NCBI RefSeq assembly: GCF_023159225.1
Contig: NC_063180.1
Span: 10,289,297 to 10,353,296 of the forward strand
Length of the DNA stretch: 64,000 nucleotides
DNA from: Perognathus longimembris pacificus
Taxonomy: Eukaryota; Chordata; Mammalia; Rodentia; Heteromyidae
Reading direction: 5' to 3'
Part shown: piece after piece, positions 20,403-32,639 of the stretch
Layout of the letters: each line of letters starts with the position of its first letter
Numbering within the stretch: the first letter of the stretch is position 1
Translations under genes and position numbers: made by a program
Notes under the pieces: model-generated
Told to the model about the DNA's origin: nothing
The model's input: the letters and a program-made list of their open reading frames with translations, nothing else
Databases searched by the model: none

Positions 20403-23317
20403 TATCTCTTTCAATTCTGCTGAAATTTTTTCTCTGTCTTTACATCTTTTGTTTTAAACTATGTTGAACTCATTTAGAAGTGCAAGTTGTATCTTGTTCT
20501 TATTTTCACCCTTTATATCTAGGAGAGTGGCAAAAATAGAAGTTCTATTGCTTTCTTTGGGGAAAAAATGAGCTGTTTTCCCTCTGGAAGTATCCCTTTC
20601 CTTTTCAGATGCTTCTAGGACTTAGGCAAAAGAAAGAGAGAAAATGATTTCACCTTCATATTTGAACAAATTAGCAACTAGAGTGAAGAGGCCGAACAAA
20701 AGGACAGTAACTAATAAATAGCAAATATTAATAAACTGAATCGACACAATATCCTATGCTGCATATAGTTAACAGAATGTTTTCCAGTCCTTAGGACCTA
20801 GAGAAGATATCTCACATTTATCCAAACAGTACTTTCTGTAGTTTTCTAGGGACCCTGAGAGCCACATTGGGATAGGGATGGTCTCTTGCTGAGAAATGAT
20901 TTCCGCCAACCCAGATGAACTACTGACAGAAAGGAGGGATCTTCCTCCTGTGTTGGAGAAATCCAACTTGTTCTCCTTATGATCCTGCTAATAACCCCCT
21001 TCTGATAGCTGAAATGATGAGAGAGAACAGTGTTGCTGGTGGCAGTGATCTCTCCCTTCTAGTAGCTGAGAATAGTGGTATGAAATGTAGGTGAGAATAG
21101 AAAACTTGACATTTTATTTGCATTTTCATAAAACACCCCAGGGACTAAGGGAAAAAATAACCTCTCATTTCTAGCATGCAATTTATAACAAAATACAATA
21201 ATAGAAAAATATTATTTCTATCCCTGGATTTTCTGTTTCAGTTTGCAGCTCCTTGGCAAGCTTATTATGACAATATAGACCTTGAGAATGTCTGACATTC
21301 TCATGAAAAACACAAACCTTAATGATACATTTTATGATGCATGATTTGAGATGCTCATACTGGAGTGTTCAGAGTGCTCTGAATCATCATTGTTTTGCTA
21401 TCAAGTGATGATTGATGTTAGATGTTATACCTAGTATTTTCTTACCTCCAAGACGCAACTTTGAAAATTGCATTCTTTTGAACATTTACTAACCACAGAT
21501 TTTTATCTCTGGAGGAACGAATATTTGGATAATTGGGAACTGTATAATGTTGATGTAGGGATTTACGATTTGGATAAAATTGCCTTCTGCAACATGAATT
21601 TTTGAGAGGCTGGAAATTTTCTTACATTTCAGAAAGACTCAAAACTTACGAAATGTATCAGGGTATATTCAGATTTACACGGAGTCTTTCCAACATTTTT
21701 CATTTAACTGATTTGTGCCTCCTTTGATCTCTGATCCCAAAAGACTCAACCCAGCATACTATCATATCAAACTGAAACAAGTGTATTTTCATGCTCCGTG
21801 AAATGAAACTTTAAAAACAGAACACTGTTTTACAAACTGTCTCATGTGAATGTGAAGGAAAATCTTCTTACAAGAAACTATTAATAATCATCTCTGCATT
21901 TAAAACGACTTGATTGTTCTTGGTTTTTCATAGTGTTAACAATTTAAATATAATTACCACATATAACTTAACCTGTAATCTTAGCCTTTGCCTGAAAATT
22001 CTAAAAACACAGTACAACATTGTATAAATAAAGCAGTTTCTTCACTTTAACAATTAATGTATATTTACCAAACTTATAGGATTCATTTGCCTGTTTTTCA
22101 AATGATTGAGATATGTTAGAAATATAAAACAGAGGTAGATTAGAAAATGGCTGAAAAAGCCCACTCATATGCAATCCTGTGAATCATGATACCCTCTCAC
22201 ATCTTCTACCAACAAAAGAAGATAGTGACTGAACTCATCCAGTACAATGAAAGCTGGATAAAATTCAAATAGAGTCCCTGGCATCAAGAAATTTATAGAA
22301 CTACTTTATCTATAAGGCAATGCATACTTAAGGTTCTTCTGATTTTTTCGACTAATAATGCAACAGGAATTCACAGGTGACAGGGTTTCCACAAGAAAGA
22401 AATGTGGATTGGTAACTGGTTATGCTGTTGAACTACTTCTGTTACAACGGAACTAAATGTACAGAACTCAAGTAGCAAGTGCCTTAATCCTTGAACTTCT
22501 GATCTTCGAGTTTATTTCTACATTAAGTTTATCAAAACACAGATATGGTTATCCATGTCATTATTGAAAAGCTATAGTTCTTGGTTCTGAAAAATGGAGT
22601 CTGCAATTGGGCCAAAGGCCATAAGAAGAATCACAGGTTGGTTTAGCTTCAGGAAGCTGCAAAAGGACAAGCAGTAAAAGTATGAAAAATTACTTCTGAA
22701 ATTTTCTACTTTCTTGGTCATAAAACCTTCCTTTTCTCATTCTTACAAGTTCCCCAGTGTTGCATGAATGATAAAGACAGAGGTAGAAGCAATTTGAACA
22801 ATGTTATAAAGCAAGTCTCTCTAACACATGACAGTTCAAGATAGGCAGCCCTTTTAAATGCTACAAGGTAAAAGCTAAAAAGCTGGGCTCAACTTCCACC
22901 TTAATTTCTTCAATAAAAGAATCTAGGTTATTTAATTTTTTTCCTTGGGTTTCATTTGTTGAGCTCAGCATTTAAAAAATTATCAATTAGTTATATTTTG
23001 ACATGTCCATATATGCATGCAGTATACTATAATCCAACTCCCTCCCTATCTCTCTTATTCTGTTTCCAAGCCACATTCAACTAGTATCATTATTCCATTT
23101 TTACACATATACATAAAGTATTTGGCCATAATTATCCTGAAATTTCAACACATAGTTGTGTACTTATTAAATGAACACTCATACCCTTTGTTTGTTTTTC
23201 CCTTTTGCCTATATCCAGCCTTAGAAGGTGATCCTTTTCTACATCGGTCTTATGCACTAGAACGATTATGCATGTTCAGCATCATGCACAGCTTGCTTTT
23301 CAGGAGAAGTCCTCACT
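20403..23317. other. long repeat-poor anonymous stretch
   Basis: Nearly 3 kb with no SINE or L1 that I recognise, unusual for this window. Frames 20769-20966 (-) and 23017-23514 (+) show no domain; the latter ends in a CT microsatellite. Confidence 0.45.
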
Positions 23318-23486
23318 ATTTTGGGTCTGAACTGGCCTTGAACTACAACTCTCCAGTCTCTGCAAGCTACATAGCTGAGTGGCTAAGCATACACCAGTAT
23401 ATTTGCCTCTTTCTTTTTCTCTCTCCCTTCCTTTCTCTCTCATTTTCTCTCTCTCTCGCTCTCTCTCTCTCTTCCCCTCTCTCCTC
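23318..23486 (-). mobile_element. 7SL/B1-like fragment, antisense, with (CT)n
   Basis: GGTCTGAACTGGCCTTGAAC, CTCTCCAGTCTCTGCAAGC and ACATAGCTGAGTGG resemble an antisense B1-type monomer. A (CT)n tract with C-rich interruptions follows at about 23401-23486. Confidence 0.5.
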
Positions 23487-23489
23487 TGT

Positions 23490-23690
23490 AAGACATTTTA
23501 TTTGTTTACAGTAGTTTTAGGTTCACAGCAAAACTGAGAAACATAAGGTATTCCCATATATGTCCTTCATTGCCCCCTGCAAGGTGCCTCTTGTTGTAGC
23601 TCTCCTCATCAGAGGGGGTTCTTTAAGCTGAAGAATCCACATTGATGTTTAATTTCCACTCAAATTGCCTTGCTTACATAATGGCCCTTA
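23490..23690 (-). mobile_element. possible ancient L1M-type fragment
   Basis: TTTTAGGTTCACAGCAAAAC, TTCCCATATATGTCC and the downstream CATCAGAGGGG resemble an antisense L1M 3' region. Weak, diverged. Confidence 0.35.
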
Positions 23691-24887
23691 TTGTTGCTAA
23701 TGCAATGTATGAATGCTTTACTGTAAATTAGGACAATGTTGAGCTTTTAACAATATTTTTGTCAAAAAATCAAATTTCATTAAGGAATTTCACTGTTGAC
23801 CCATTTTGAGTCTCTCATTTGGAAGAGGATGGAATCAAAAATCTGTAAGGATTAATGTGCTTAAGGAGGTCACAGATAAAGATTTGAAAAGAAATTTAGA
23901 ATGAAATTATTTTCTCAGAGAAAAATAATTCATCACGGTTAGCCTTACATTTTAGTTACCTTTGTCATGGATTCAGACCATTAAATGCAAGATGGAAATA
24001 TTTTTTTCTTGCAACTCAGTACTTTTAAGTACAGCTAGACATGTTTTTGCAAGACTTGAATATGGGCTGGTGTAAAAAGGGCTGATATAAAACAATCAAA
24101 TCACTATAATAAGCTATTTAGACATCATGAATGCCAATGTTTTCAGAAGGTAATTTTATAAAAGTACATCCCCAACAAAACTTGTTAATGTGCTCTTTCC
24201 TGGATGGTCTGTTATACTTATAGCTTGAGAAAAAAATTACAAAAAAAGTCATGTGAATACCTTGTGTTTGACATTTTACAGAGTTCTGTTTATCAGTTCT
24301 GAGAATTTCTTGGTTAAATGCAGTTCCATCTTGCACTTTATCTTACATTTCATATGTCTAAGTTTCCTACTGAGAACATTTTTCCAGTGTGTTGGTATTT
24401 GATACAAACACAACCCAAGCAAAAACATCAAAGATAATGTCACTATATAGAAAACTACAACAAACATTTTTAGTCCTCTGGATTAAATATACCCACATGA
24501 TTTTGTAACCTATGTCATTCCATCTGTCACATATTTGCAAAGAATGCTATGTATTATAAGGTACAGAGTAGCCTTGCTGTAACAAAAGAGGAATGACATG
24601 GATTTTGTCATCCACTAAAAATCCCAGCTCTGATGGGCACTTCTTTGAACTTCTACTTCAGAATAGAAATGAAATGAAGTATCTGCAAAGGAGCAGGTGG
24701 AACAAATGATATGTTTCCAAACTTAAGAACAATCACCTAGAAGGAAGTCAGATCCATTCTGAATCAAATAGAAAACTACATGCTCTGGGAGGACCACTAA
24801 ATATCCACCACAGAGTAGTTCTCCATTCTCTGATGCAATAGTCTACCCTGACTGTCTTGGTCACATTTTGTCTTACTGTGCTCTTTT
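23691..24887. other. anonymous sequence
   Basis: Overlapping minus frames 24118-24336 and 24276-24467 show no domain. Confidence 0.4.
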
Positions 24888-25008
24888 TTTCCCCCTTCCC
24901 CCTTCCCCCTTACCTTCCCACCTTCCCCCTTCCCCCTTTCCCTTTCAGCTACCTTCTCTCCTACCTCCTCCTTCCTTCCTCTTCCTCTTCCTCCTCCTTT
25001 TTTTGTTT
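24888..25008. repeat. pyrimidine-rich CCTTCCC-type repeat
   Basis: Repeating CCCTTCCCC and CTTCCTC units directly upstream of an antisense SINE. It is probably the degenerated purine tail of that SINE on the opposite strand. Confidence 0.85.
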
Positions 25009-25009
25009 T

Positions 25010-25238
25010 TGTTGGTCCTAGAGCTTGAACTCAGTGCCTGGGTACTGTCCCTGAGCTCTTACTCAAGGCTTCTGGTCTAACACTTTGAGCCACAGTACCA
25101 CTTTCAGTTTTTGAGTGGTTAATTGGCGATAAGAGTTTCACAGGGACTTTTCTGCCCAGGCTGGCTTTGAACCATGGTCATCAGATCTCAGCCCCCAAGT
25201 ACTAGGATTACAGGCATGAGCCACTGTTGTCAGGATCC
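25010..25238 (-). mobile_element. composite 7SL-tRNA SINE, antisense, nearly complete
   Basis: GAGCTTGAACTCAGTGCCTG (B box complement), TTTGAGCCACAGTACCACTT (A box complement), GGTTAATTGGCGATAAGAG, CCAGGCTGGCTTTGAACCAT, TACTAGGATTACAGGCATGA, GAGCCACTG. Full set of landmarks in antisense order. Confidence 0.85.
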
Positions 25239-25342
25239 ACATGTATTTTAATACTCATTCATTGATACTCTGACTTCAAATAGTGCAGGCATTAAATTGT
25301 ACATAATTTAATTAGATATTATTGAAATATACTAGTTGCTAG

Positions 25343-25662
25343 TTTGATGTACTATGTGAAATTATTTCTTTTTTCTTGTGTTTTTCTTCCCATGGTTTAG
25401 CCCCTGGTGTTACTATGTTTGATTTTAGTACCCTAGGCATAGTACATATGTTTATTTGAATTAGGGAAAGGAAGAGGAATATCAAAATGGTGAGACAAAG
25501 GATAAAGGGAGAAGCAATGAAACAGAGATACTCACAAGACAATATGTTGGAAATTAACTGAATGACTCAGGGGAAGGGGGGACTGAGGATTGAGGACATG
25601 GGTGACAAGTATGACAAGAAATGTAACCCCTTTTTACATCACCTTGACAATAAAATTGTATA
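25343..25662 (+). mobile_element. 5'-truncated L1 3' UTR
   Basis: Recurrent 3' UTR landmarks: TTAGTACCCTAGGCATAGT, ATTAGGGAAAGGAAGAGG, a G-rich tract GGGGAAGGGGGG near 25570, ACAAGAAATGTAACCCC, TACATCACCTTGACAATAAA at the end. The minus frames 25339-25542 and 25554-25760 overlap it and are not genes. Confidence 0.85.
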
Positions 25663-25851
25663 TAATTTTTCTCAGAAAGGTATTGGATTTTGATAATGGA
25701 ATTAAATGTTGTTTTAAAATCTGAGGAGGTGACAGGGTTCCAAGTTATATGCATAAACAAACTTGATCCTGTGGTTGAAGTATAGGGAAGTCTTAGTCAA
25801 GTACATGTTTGAGAAAAAGGTCTTTCCAAGGAAAAGTCACAGCTGTGAGCC

Positions 25852-25853
<2 letters not shown>

Positions 25854-25902
<49 letters not shown>
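25854..25902 (+). repeat. (GT)n microsatellite
   Basis: About 24 GT units. It produces the CV-repeat frame 25763-25996, which is not a gene. Confidence 0.97.
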
Positions 25903-25903
<1 letters not shown>

Positions 25904-26649
25904 ATGTGTGGTAGCAATTTCCAACTGTGTACCTCATATCCTGAAAGCAGCACGTATTTTGATGAGAATGTAATAATCCCCTCTTCAGCCACTTAAAGTA
26001 GACTGACTGGTAATGAAAAAAAGTGAGATCTAGTTATGCAAGTGGACCTATTACTATCTCTAAATATTAATACATTTGCAGTATTTTAATATATTTGTAT
26101 TACAAAGTAAATTAATGACATATTAATTTCAGTAGATCACGTATAAAACTATAAGCATGATGCCTTTTGAAAGTTCATTTACCAGTTGTCATATTAAGCA
26201 CATAGGAAACATTGAAAATAGACACCTGCTCTCTCCTGCTGTTCTCACATAGGAGAAATCATATTTCATTATACCATTCACAGTTCCACCACTGCTCAAC
26301 TTGCCATTTCATTATTCTTAACAACCTAGTCACTTATCATAAGACATTTCTGTCCTCATTAGCTATGATCCATATTATATGGGTCCAATGTGCACCTTCT
26401 AGGGACCTGCATTTTCCTCTACATAGAATCAAAATATTTATAGTTAATAACACAAAGTTATGGTGCAAACTATAAGAAAGAGCTCATTAACCAAGGACCT
26501 GACTGATAGTGAGTGAAAAGTAAATCACAATGTCTTTCCTTTTTGGTTGCTAAATGACTACAATGAATTCAGCTAATTCTAGTTCTTGATTGAACTTTAT
26601 GTCTCATCCTTAGAAGATTCATGCTTAAAGTAAAAGAGATATTACAAAT
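25903..26649. other. anonymous sequence
   Basis: The 87-codon frame 26212-26475 shows no domain. Confidence 0.4.
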
Positions 26650-26775
26650 TTTATATGTAAATCTAAGGGAAAATAATGAAGTATCTTTCTCAAAGTTATA
26701 TGCAAGGTAGAAGATAAAGCCCAGGGTTTAACTCCCCTGACTGATAAACTAAACTCTTGAGTTTTTTATACCACA
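26650..26775 (-). mobile_element. MIR, antisense
   Basis: TTCTCAAAGTTATATGCAAG, AAGATAAAGCCCAGGGTTTA, ACTCCCCTGACTG and TATACCAC follow the order of an antisense MIR core and its tRNA-like B box. Confidence 0.5.
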
Positions 26776-26959
26776 ACCAAAGGCCTTCCAGGTAACTCAG
26801 AATCCAATTTTTGCTTTGACATGAAAACTTATTTTAAATATGATCAAGGAGAGTACTTTAAAGAAGCCAGATTAAAAGAAAGTATTAGCACATTTTTGTC
26901 CCTTATATTGTTGCACAGATCTGTTGACACACGTAAACGTTCGGTGATGTCTCTATATT

Positions 26960-27025
26960 CTGTGTGTGTGTCTGTGTGTGTGTACACACACACATATAAT
27001 AAATATACATATGTATATATACATA
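26960..27025. repeat. self-complementary (TG)n-(CA)n-(TA)n tract
   Basis: A TG run is followed directly by a CA run around GTGTGTACACAC, giving a palindrome, then TA-rich sequence. Confidence 0.9.
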
Positions 27026-27191
27026 TTATTCACAGATTGAACAATGGTTTCTATGCCAATGCAAAACTGGTTCAGTAATGCTAAACTTAAAAAGCTGTAG
27101 AAGTATTATAATGCAATATCAAATTGTTTGCAAGTTAATCCAAAGCACAATGTTTCTGCCACTTTTGGGGGAGTAAGAAAGTATGTACCTC

Positions 27192-27413
27192 GGGGCTGGG
27201 GATATGGCCTAGTGGCGAGAGAGCTTACCTTGTATACATGAGGCCCTGGGTTCGATTCCCCAGCACCACATATAAAGAAAACGGCCAGAAGTGGCGCTGT
27301 GGCTCAAGTGGCAGAGTTCTAGCCTTGAGAAAAAAAAAAAAAAGAATCCAGGAACAGTGCTCAGGCCCTGAGTCCAAGGCCCAGGACTGGCCAAAAAAAA
27401 AAAAAAAAAAAGA
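27192..27413 (+). mobile_element. IDL-Geo-type dimeric SINE with 17-bp TSD
   Basis: Complete two-arm element. Perfect target duplication AAGAAAGTATGTACCTC at 27175-27191 and 27414-27430. An internal A13 stretch (about 27330-27342) replaces the GCAAAAAG spacer of the right arm, and a pure A-tail ends it. The frames 27209-27394 (-) and 27238-27435 (+) lie in it. Confidence 0.96.
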
Positions 27414-27523
27414 AAGAAAGTATGTACCTCTGTGAGCTAAAGAAAAAATTTTGGTACTGCTACTTGAAGTTCTTGGATTGTGATCTACTATTTAAGTCAT
27501 ATCTTCAGACTGGCTTTTTGCTG

Positions 27524-27637
27524 GTTATGTTGAAGATGGAATATCACAAACTTCCTGTATGTGTTGGCTTCGAACCATAATCCTCTGGATCTCGAGCAAT
27601 TAGGATGTATACATAATGTGCTAGCACCTGGCTTTAA

Positions 27638-27688
<51 letters not shown>
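27524..27688 (-). mobile_element. 7SL-like SINE fragment, antisense, with (GT)n
   Basis: GTTGGCTTCGAACCATAATC, CTCTGGATCTCGAGCAATT, AGGATGTATACATAATG and TGCTAGCACCTGGC are the antisense left-arm landmarks. A pure (GT)24 follows at 27641-27688. Confidence 0.7.
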
Positions 27689-27690
<2 letters not shown>

Positions 27691-30221
27691 TACGGAGTTG
27701 AAACTTAAGAGTAAGGGCATATAGTTTACTGATGAGTAATATCTATGAAATCAAAAGGAAAGAACAGGACTGGGCAAGATATATCAGATGACTATGATCA
27801 CAGCACTAAAGTTGTGTTGGCCTTAGTACACAGCCTTAGCTTGCTCTAGCTCAGGGACTGGAAAGCAAATATTACAGCAGTGCCTCAGAGAAAGGAAAAT
27901 GCTGGAGCATGTATTACAATCATCCTCAGTCTTGGGCATTTAATCAAGCAAATCTGCTTCTCTGATCTCTTCTCTTCTTGACCATACGATCACTACATGG
28001 TCAAACAGACACAATTACACTCTCCACAGAAAACATGACTCTGGAGTGGAATGAAAAAGAGAAACTAGCTTTCACCTAAATGTTCCATTTCCTTCTATTG
28101 GTGCCATTGCAGTGATGCACTGGTGCCAATATTCTGAAGTGTCTGCATTCAATGATACTCAAAGCTACCCCCAAATATTTAAAACAAATATATTTTCTGT
28201 TTGATGCATTAAATAAAGGAAATCACTCATGCTTGCTTTAAAATTCCCAGCTGATAAGGAACAAACACTGTGCCATTAGGTCTAAAACTCCAGGAAAAGG
28301 TATACTATTTCTTCACACTGAAAGAGGGCTTTCATTATGGACAGATGCAAATTTATGAATGTACAGCTTGGTGAGCAGATGGTCCCTTTGTGCTAATGAG
28401 GAAAAGATGCCCCTTCCAGTGGCCTTCTTGGTGATGCTCTTGTGAAGGATTCAACCTTGAATACCTTTGCCTCAGTCAACTCACTGAATAATTCCTGTCA
28501 AGAAGTAAGGGAAAAACAAAATAACAGGACCATAATGTCTTTGAGACGGGAGATAGAATGCTTATTATGACACACAGCTTTGGGGGACATAGAATGAAGA
28601 GTGATTTAATTTGAAGGAGTTGGGGAAAATGAAGTCACTAATTTATTTGGATATGGGAATGAAAGAAATTATTTCAATACTAGGAGGCAGAAAGAAATAG
28701 AAGCTACAGACAGACAAGTTTTGCTTTTGAAATAAAAATCACATTTTACCCATTTGGCTGTAAATTTCTCAGTACAAAAAGTTAAGCAAAGTAATTATCC
28801 CAATTTCACTGCAGAGAGTACCATTAAAGAGAAGAAAGACTCCATTTCAGAAGGATACAACTTTAGAATAAACTTTCAAAGGAGTTCATTCCCATTTTTA
28901 TTTAAAGGGCTTCTTAAATTCACAACCTTATAAAATTGAAAGCTTTGCACAATTTCTTTGAAGAATCTATTTGATAAAAGAAAAGCAGCTTGAATTAAAA
29001 GGTTATGACTGAATATGAAAAGTTGCCAAGGGAAACCACAGACTATTTTTCATACATTAATGGATAATATCAATGGTAATATTCATTTTCCTAAATGGAC
29101 AGGAGGAAACTTAAAGGCTACCCTCTCAATTTTCCTAACACAAGCCTTGTTTTTCTACAGGAAGACAGGATGCTTTTGCCAACATGAGTAAAGGTAAATC
29201 TCAAAGCCTTCCTCCAAGCTAGGTAGAACCTGGACAGAATTGTAGGGTGTGAAGTAACAGAGCTTACATCTGTTTAATTAAATACAGAAAACAAGATGGG
29301 AGACAATGTCCTAAGACAATTTAACATGACCAACTGTCTGTCTGAGAATGTGCTATCTTCTTGTTGGGCAAATATTTTCATTGGAAACTGTGAAGTCACC
29401 CCAATTTCTGTAGAAAATCTTAAGGTTCTCAGGTAGAATTTATCCTATGCTTTCAAACAAAGCAGGTTATAGGGGGCTAATCCCACCAGAGAATCATGAT
29501 GGCCACAATTTCCCCTTTAAGATGGCCATTTGACCTCAATTGGGTTGTATTAGTTAAACTGAAAATGTATGAAATACTTGGGGGAAAAAATCCACAATGA
29601 AACACTATCATGTTTTGAGCCATTTAAGGATTACATCGGAATCATCCTAGGGGAAGAATGTGATAGAAGATAGAGAAATGGAGCTGGAGGTATGAAAAAT
29701 CTGAAATTTGTTGAAACTATTATCCTCTCTTAAGATGACAGTATCATACTTATAGTTAGATTGAGTTTGAATTATTTTTTCTAAAACAAAGGAAAACCCC
29801 TATTTTGTATATTGCATACTTGGACATGACTATTGTAAAAGGTCTGTCTTCAATTAAGATGTGGAGGAATACAGTGCAGAATTCTCTATCCCCAATGATA
29901 CATTGATGGGTGACTGTTCTACCTTACTGAAATAGTAGTGAATTTGTGATGTAACATTTTGTCATACATTGGTTTAATATAATTGTTGGCTTTATACCTT
30001 TATATTCATGATATAAGTTGTTTTAAACCCCATTTTAACCCACTGCCTTTGGCTTGACTACAACGGACCCTCACTGACAAACAGTTGTGGTGTAGCCTGA
30101 CCATTCTTCATCTTTCTAGTCCAAAATCCAACATATCCTACAACTGTTGACTCTGACCATGAAACCTCAGTATTTGTAAGGATTTATTAAATTGAGAATA
30201 CAAGTTAGGGCTGTTTTATTT
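27689..30221. other. repeat-poor stretch of about 2.5 kb, possible host exon or conserved region
   Basis: I find no SINE or L1 here, in contrast with its flanks. It contains the candidate small exon at 29161-29193. Segments around 28340-28420 and 28870-29190 have less AT bias and fewer simple repeats. Whether any of it is conserved needs alignment. Confidence 0.45.
29161..29193 (+). other. candidate 33-nt exon with consensus splice sites (unverified)
   Basis: Upstream: a branch-point-like TTCCTAAC near 29131-29138, pyrimidine-rich CCTTGTTTTTCTAC, and AG at 29159-29160. Downstream: AAG|GTAAAT with GT at 29194-29195. The 33-nt interval is a multiple of three and is open in only one of three frames, reading RQDAFANMSK after two leading bases; the other frames stop. 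I do not recognise the peptide. Consensus splice sites at this spacing can arise by chance in a 64-kb window. Confidence 0.25.
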
Positions 30222-30438
30222 GTGATTGTTTTGGCCTTACTGAGTTTTGAACTCAGGACTTCATGCTAGCTAGGACTGCTGCCTCAGATAGTGCTCTGTC
30301 ACTTGAATCACATTCCTAGCTTCACTTTATGTTGCTTATATTGGAGACTCTTCTGCCATAGCTACCCTCGAACTATGATCCTTCAGATGTCAGCCTCCTG
30401 AATAAAAAAGATTATATTTGTAAGCCACCAGAGCCTAG
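30222..30438 (-). mobile_element. composite 7SL-tRNA SINE, antisense, diverged
   Basis: TGAGTTTTGAACTCAGGACT, TCACTTGAATCACATTCC, GGAGACTCTTCTGCCATAGC, TCGAACTATGATCCTTCAG, GTCAGCCTCCTGAATA, TAAGCCACCAGAGCC. Confidence 0.75.
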
Positions 30439-32639
30439 AATACACATTGGATTTTCTACTCAAAATCCTAACCAGTCTGACAGAAATTATAAAGGGAAAG
30501 TCATGGTAGGTTTAAGACTACAGCAAAGGAAAAGTCCCAACAGAATAATGCCTCTCTAAACAATTCTAGCACAACACTCTGTTTGTTAACGGCAATAATC
30601 ACTTCAGAATGCGAAAAAGCAGAGAAACAGCCTCAGCTGAACAGGAAATTTTGATTTTCCTTATTTTCCAAGCCCATTTTGTTCAGTTTACCAAGGAAAC
30701 ATGTAAGCTCAAGGTTAGCACTTGATAAATGTGGACAGAAAAGGTCAAGCTCATTACTGGCTACACAAACAGGAGGAAATTCCACCACCTCTAGTACATG
30801 AAAACCAGTTGAAGTAAGGATTATAATATATACAAAGTGTCACATATTTTTAAATGTTTGGTTATTGATATCTTTTTATCCATATCCTTCCATCTTTTCT
30901 TGTGCCTTATGTCTGCACAAGGTGAGGAAGAGGCTGTCGCCTATATGAAGACAGACCAAGGAGATTTAGAACACATATAAGCCCTAGCCCAACTATGAAA
31001 ATCATCCAAGCTACAAGCCTTAGCAAGTGATCAGCCACAGCATTCTCTTTGCTAGCTTCTTTTAAAACTATTTTAACTCTGAGGTGAAAGGTCAGTCTTG
31101 CTCTGACCAGGATAACTCTATTTTTATAAATCTTTCCTAACCTCATGTTATGTACACTTGGCATTGTCAGTTGGCTGTTCTTCTCAATATCCATGCCAAA
31201 TCCAAATAACATTAGATGTATAGATGGCTAAAAAATGTGCTATCAACAAAATCTTAATGAATTCTAATGGCTTATGACCGCTCAAGCAACAGGGGTGATG
31301 TCCAAACTCTGGAAGGATTTTTACCACATGGAAATGGGCTGAGTTCTGTAACCCCTTATTGGAAAAGCAACTTCCCAGGTAGAGAAGCCATGAATCACAA
31401 AGAAAAGCCAAACACAGGAAAGTTCTTCTGGGAAAGAAAAGCCACAGCTGAGCCTACAGTATTTACCTATTCAGCAAACTAGAAGGACTTTCCTTAAAAC
31501 ATTATCATCAACAAAAGCCCCACCGAACAATATTGTCCAGAAGGTATTGTATTGTTGTAGTCAAATGGCCACATTTCTCTTTCCACTGTCTCTTGTCCAA
31601 CAGGTAATTCATCTGCTGGACTAGGTAAACCTTATTTACATTGAGCAGCTGTGTCTGAGCCTGATAAAGAAGATGGCATAGCATTACATTAGACTGCCAT
31701 CAGAGCTCAATTGTGTAATTAGGTAATTTTAGAGATAAGAGAACAAAGTTCAGGATAAGGGCACATTAGAAAAGAATTGTATGCATTGATGTTTATTGGC
31801 TCCCTAAAAGATTACCTTCTGCTTTTTTTCACTGACATTTATTTTGAGCATATTAATGACTAAGAAAGTTTAACAGGAATTGGTGTGACTTAGAGACAAG
31901 CTGATTCTGTTCTTGGCTCCTGAAGGGACAAGTGTTGTCATGCTAAGACAGGGGTCCTCAGGAATCTTAGACTTTTTTTTTTTAATTGAGATACCCTGTT
32001 CTTGCTTTGGATGGTATACCATACAGAAGTTAACTTTGAAACCACTGTGTGACTTTCCTCACCTGAGGAATAACAGCCTGAGTTTGAAGGACTTAAGACA
32101 ATCAGTAAAATGGAGCTACACCATGGACAAAATTGTAGCTGGAGCCAGCCCTACCTGTGAATGTATTTATATAAACCAATAAATTCCTTTCATTTGTTAT
32201 ACTTGAATGTTTGGTTTACATTCAAGCAATCAAGTCATTGTGCATTGCAAAATGTGATAATGTCATTTCTAACAACAAAATATTTCATACTTCTCTTTTC
32301 TACTGTAAGTGACAAAACCTATTGAATATTAGAAGAGCTTTGATCATTTTTATTAAGCCTAAGAAATGGGAATATACATTGTGTACCTAGGAATCTTAAA
32401 TGAATGCTCTCATTAAACATAGCTAAAGTGTTATCATAGCCTGAATCCTGGTCTTATTCTCTTGGAACCAGCAAATGTCTTCACCAATCTTAAGCTCAGA
32501 CGCTATCATGTTTCCCTCAACCCTTCCCTTTATTTCAGTCGCCATGTTTAATCTTCTCATGGATTTACCAATTGAATAATATTCTCTATTTCCCCTCCAC
32601 TTGTTCACCCTGTAATTACTTTCCTGCTGACTTGATTTT
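30439..32639. other. anonymous stretch of about 2.2 kb
   Basis: Minus frames 30907-31212 and 31184-31411 and plus frames 31267-31482 and 31913-32182 overlap but show no family resemblance. The end of the interval near 32150-32200 (CAATAAATTCC) has a polyA-signal context seen in some old LTRs. No confident call. Confidence 0.4.

Noticed and set aside
23017..23514. 165-codon plus frame
   Set aside because: The C-terminus is a CT-microsatellite translation and it runs over an antisense SINE-like piece. No domain or exon context.
30907..31411. Overlapping minus frames of 101 and 75 codons
   Set aside because: No domain, no splice or promoter context. Kept as anonymous sequence, though conservation was not testable.
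31640..31760. Possible antisense MIR
   Set aside because: Only one short phrase fits, and the order of other landmarks is not maintained.
31985..32215. LTR-like end with CAATAAATTCC
   Set aside because: Resembles the tails of several old LTRs, but no terminal TG...CA or duplication could be fixed, so no family call.
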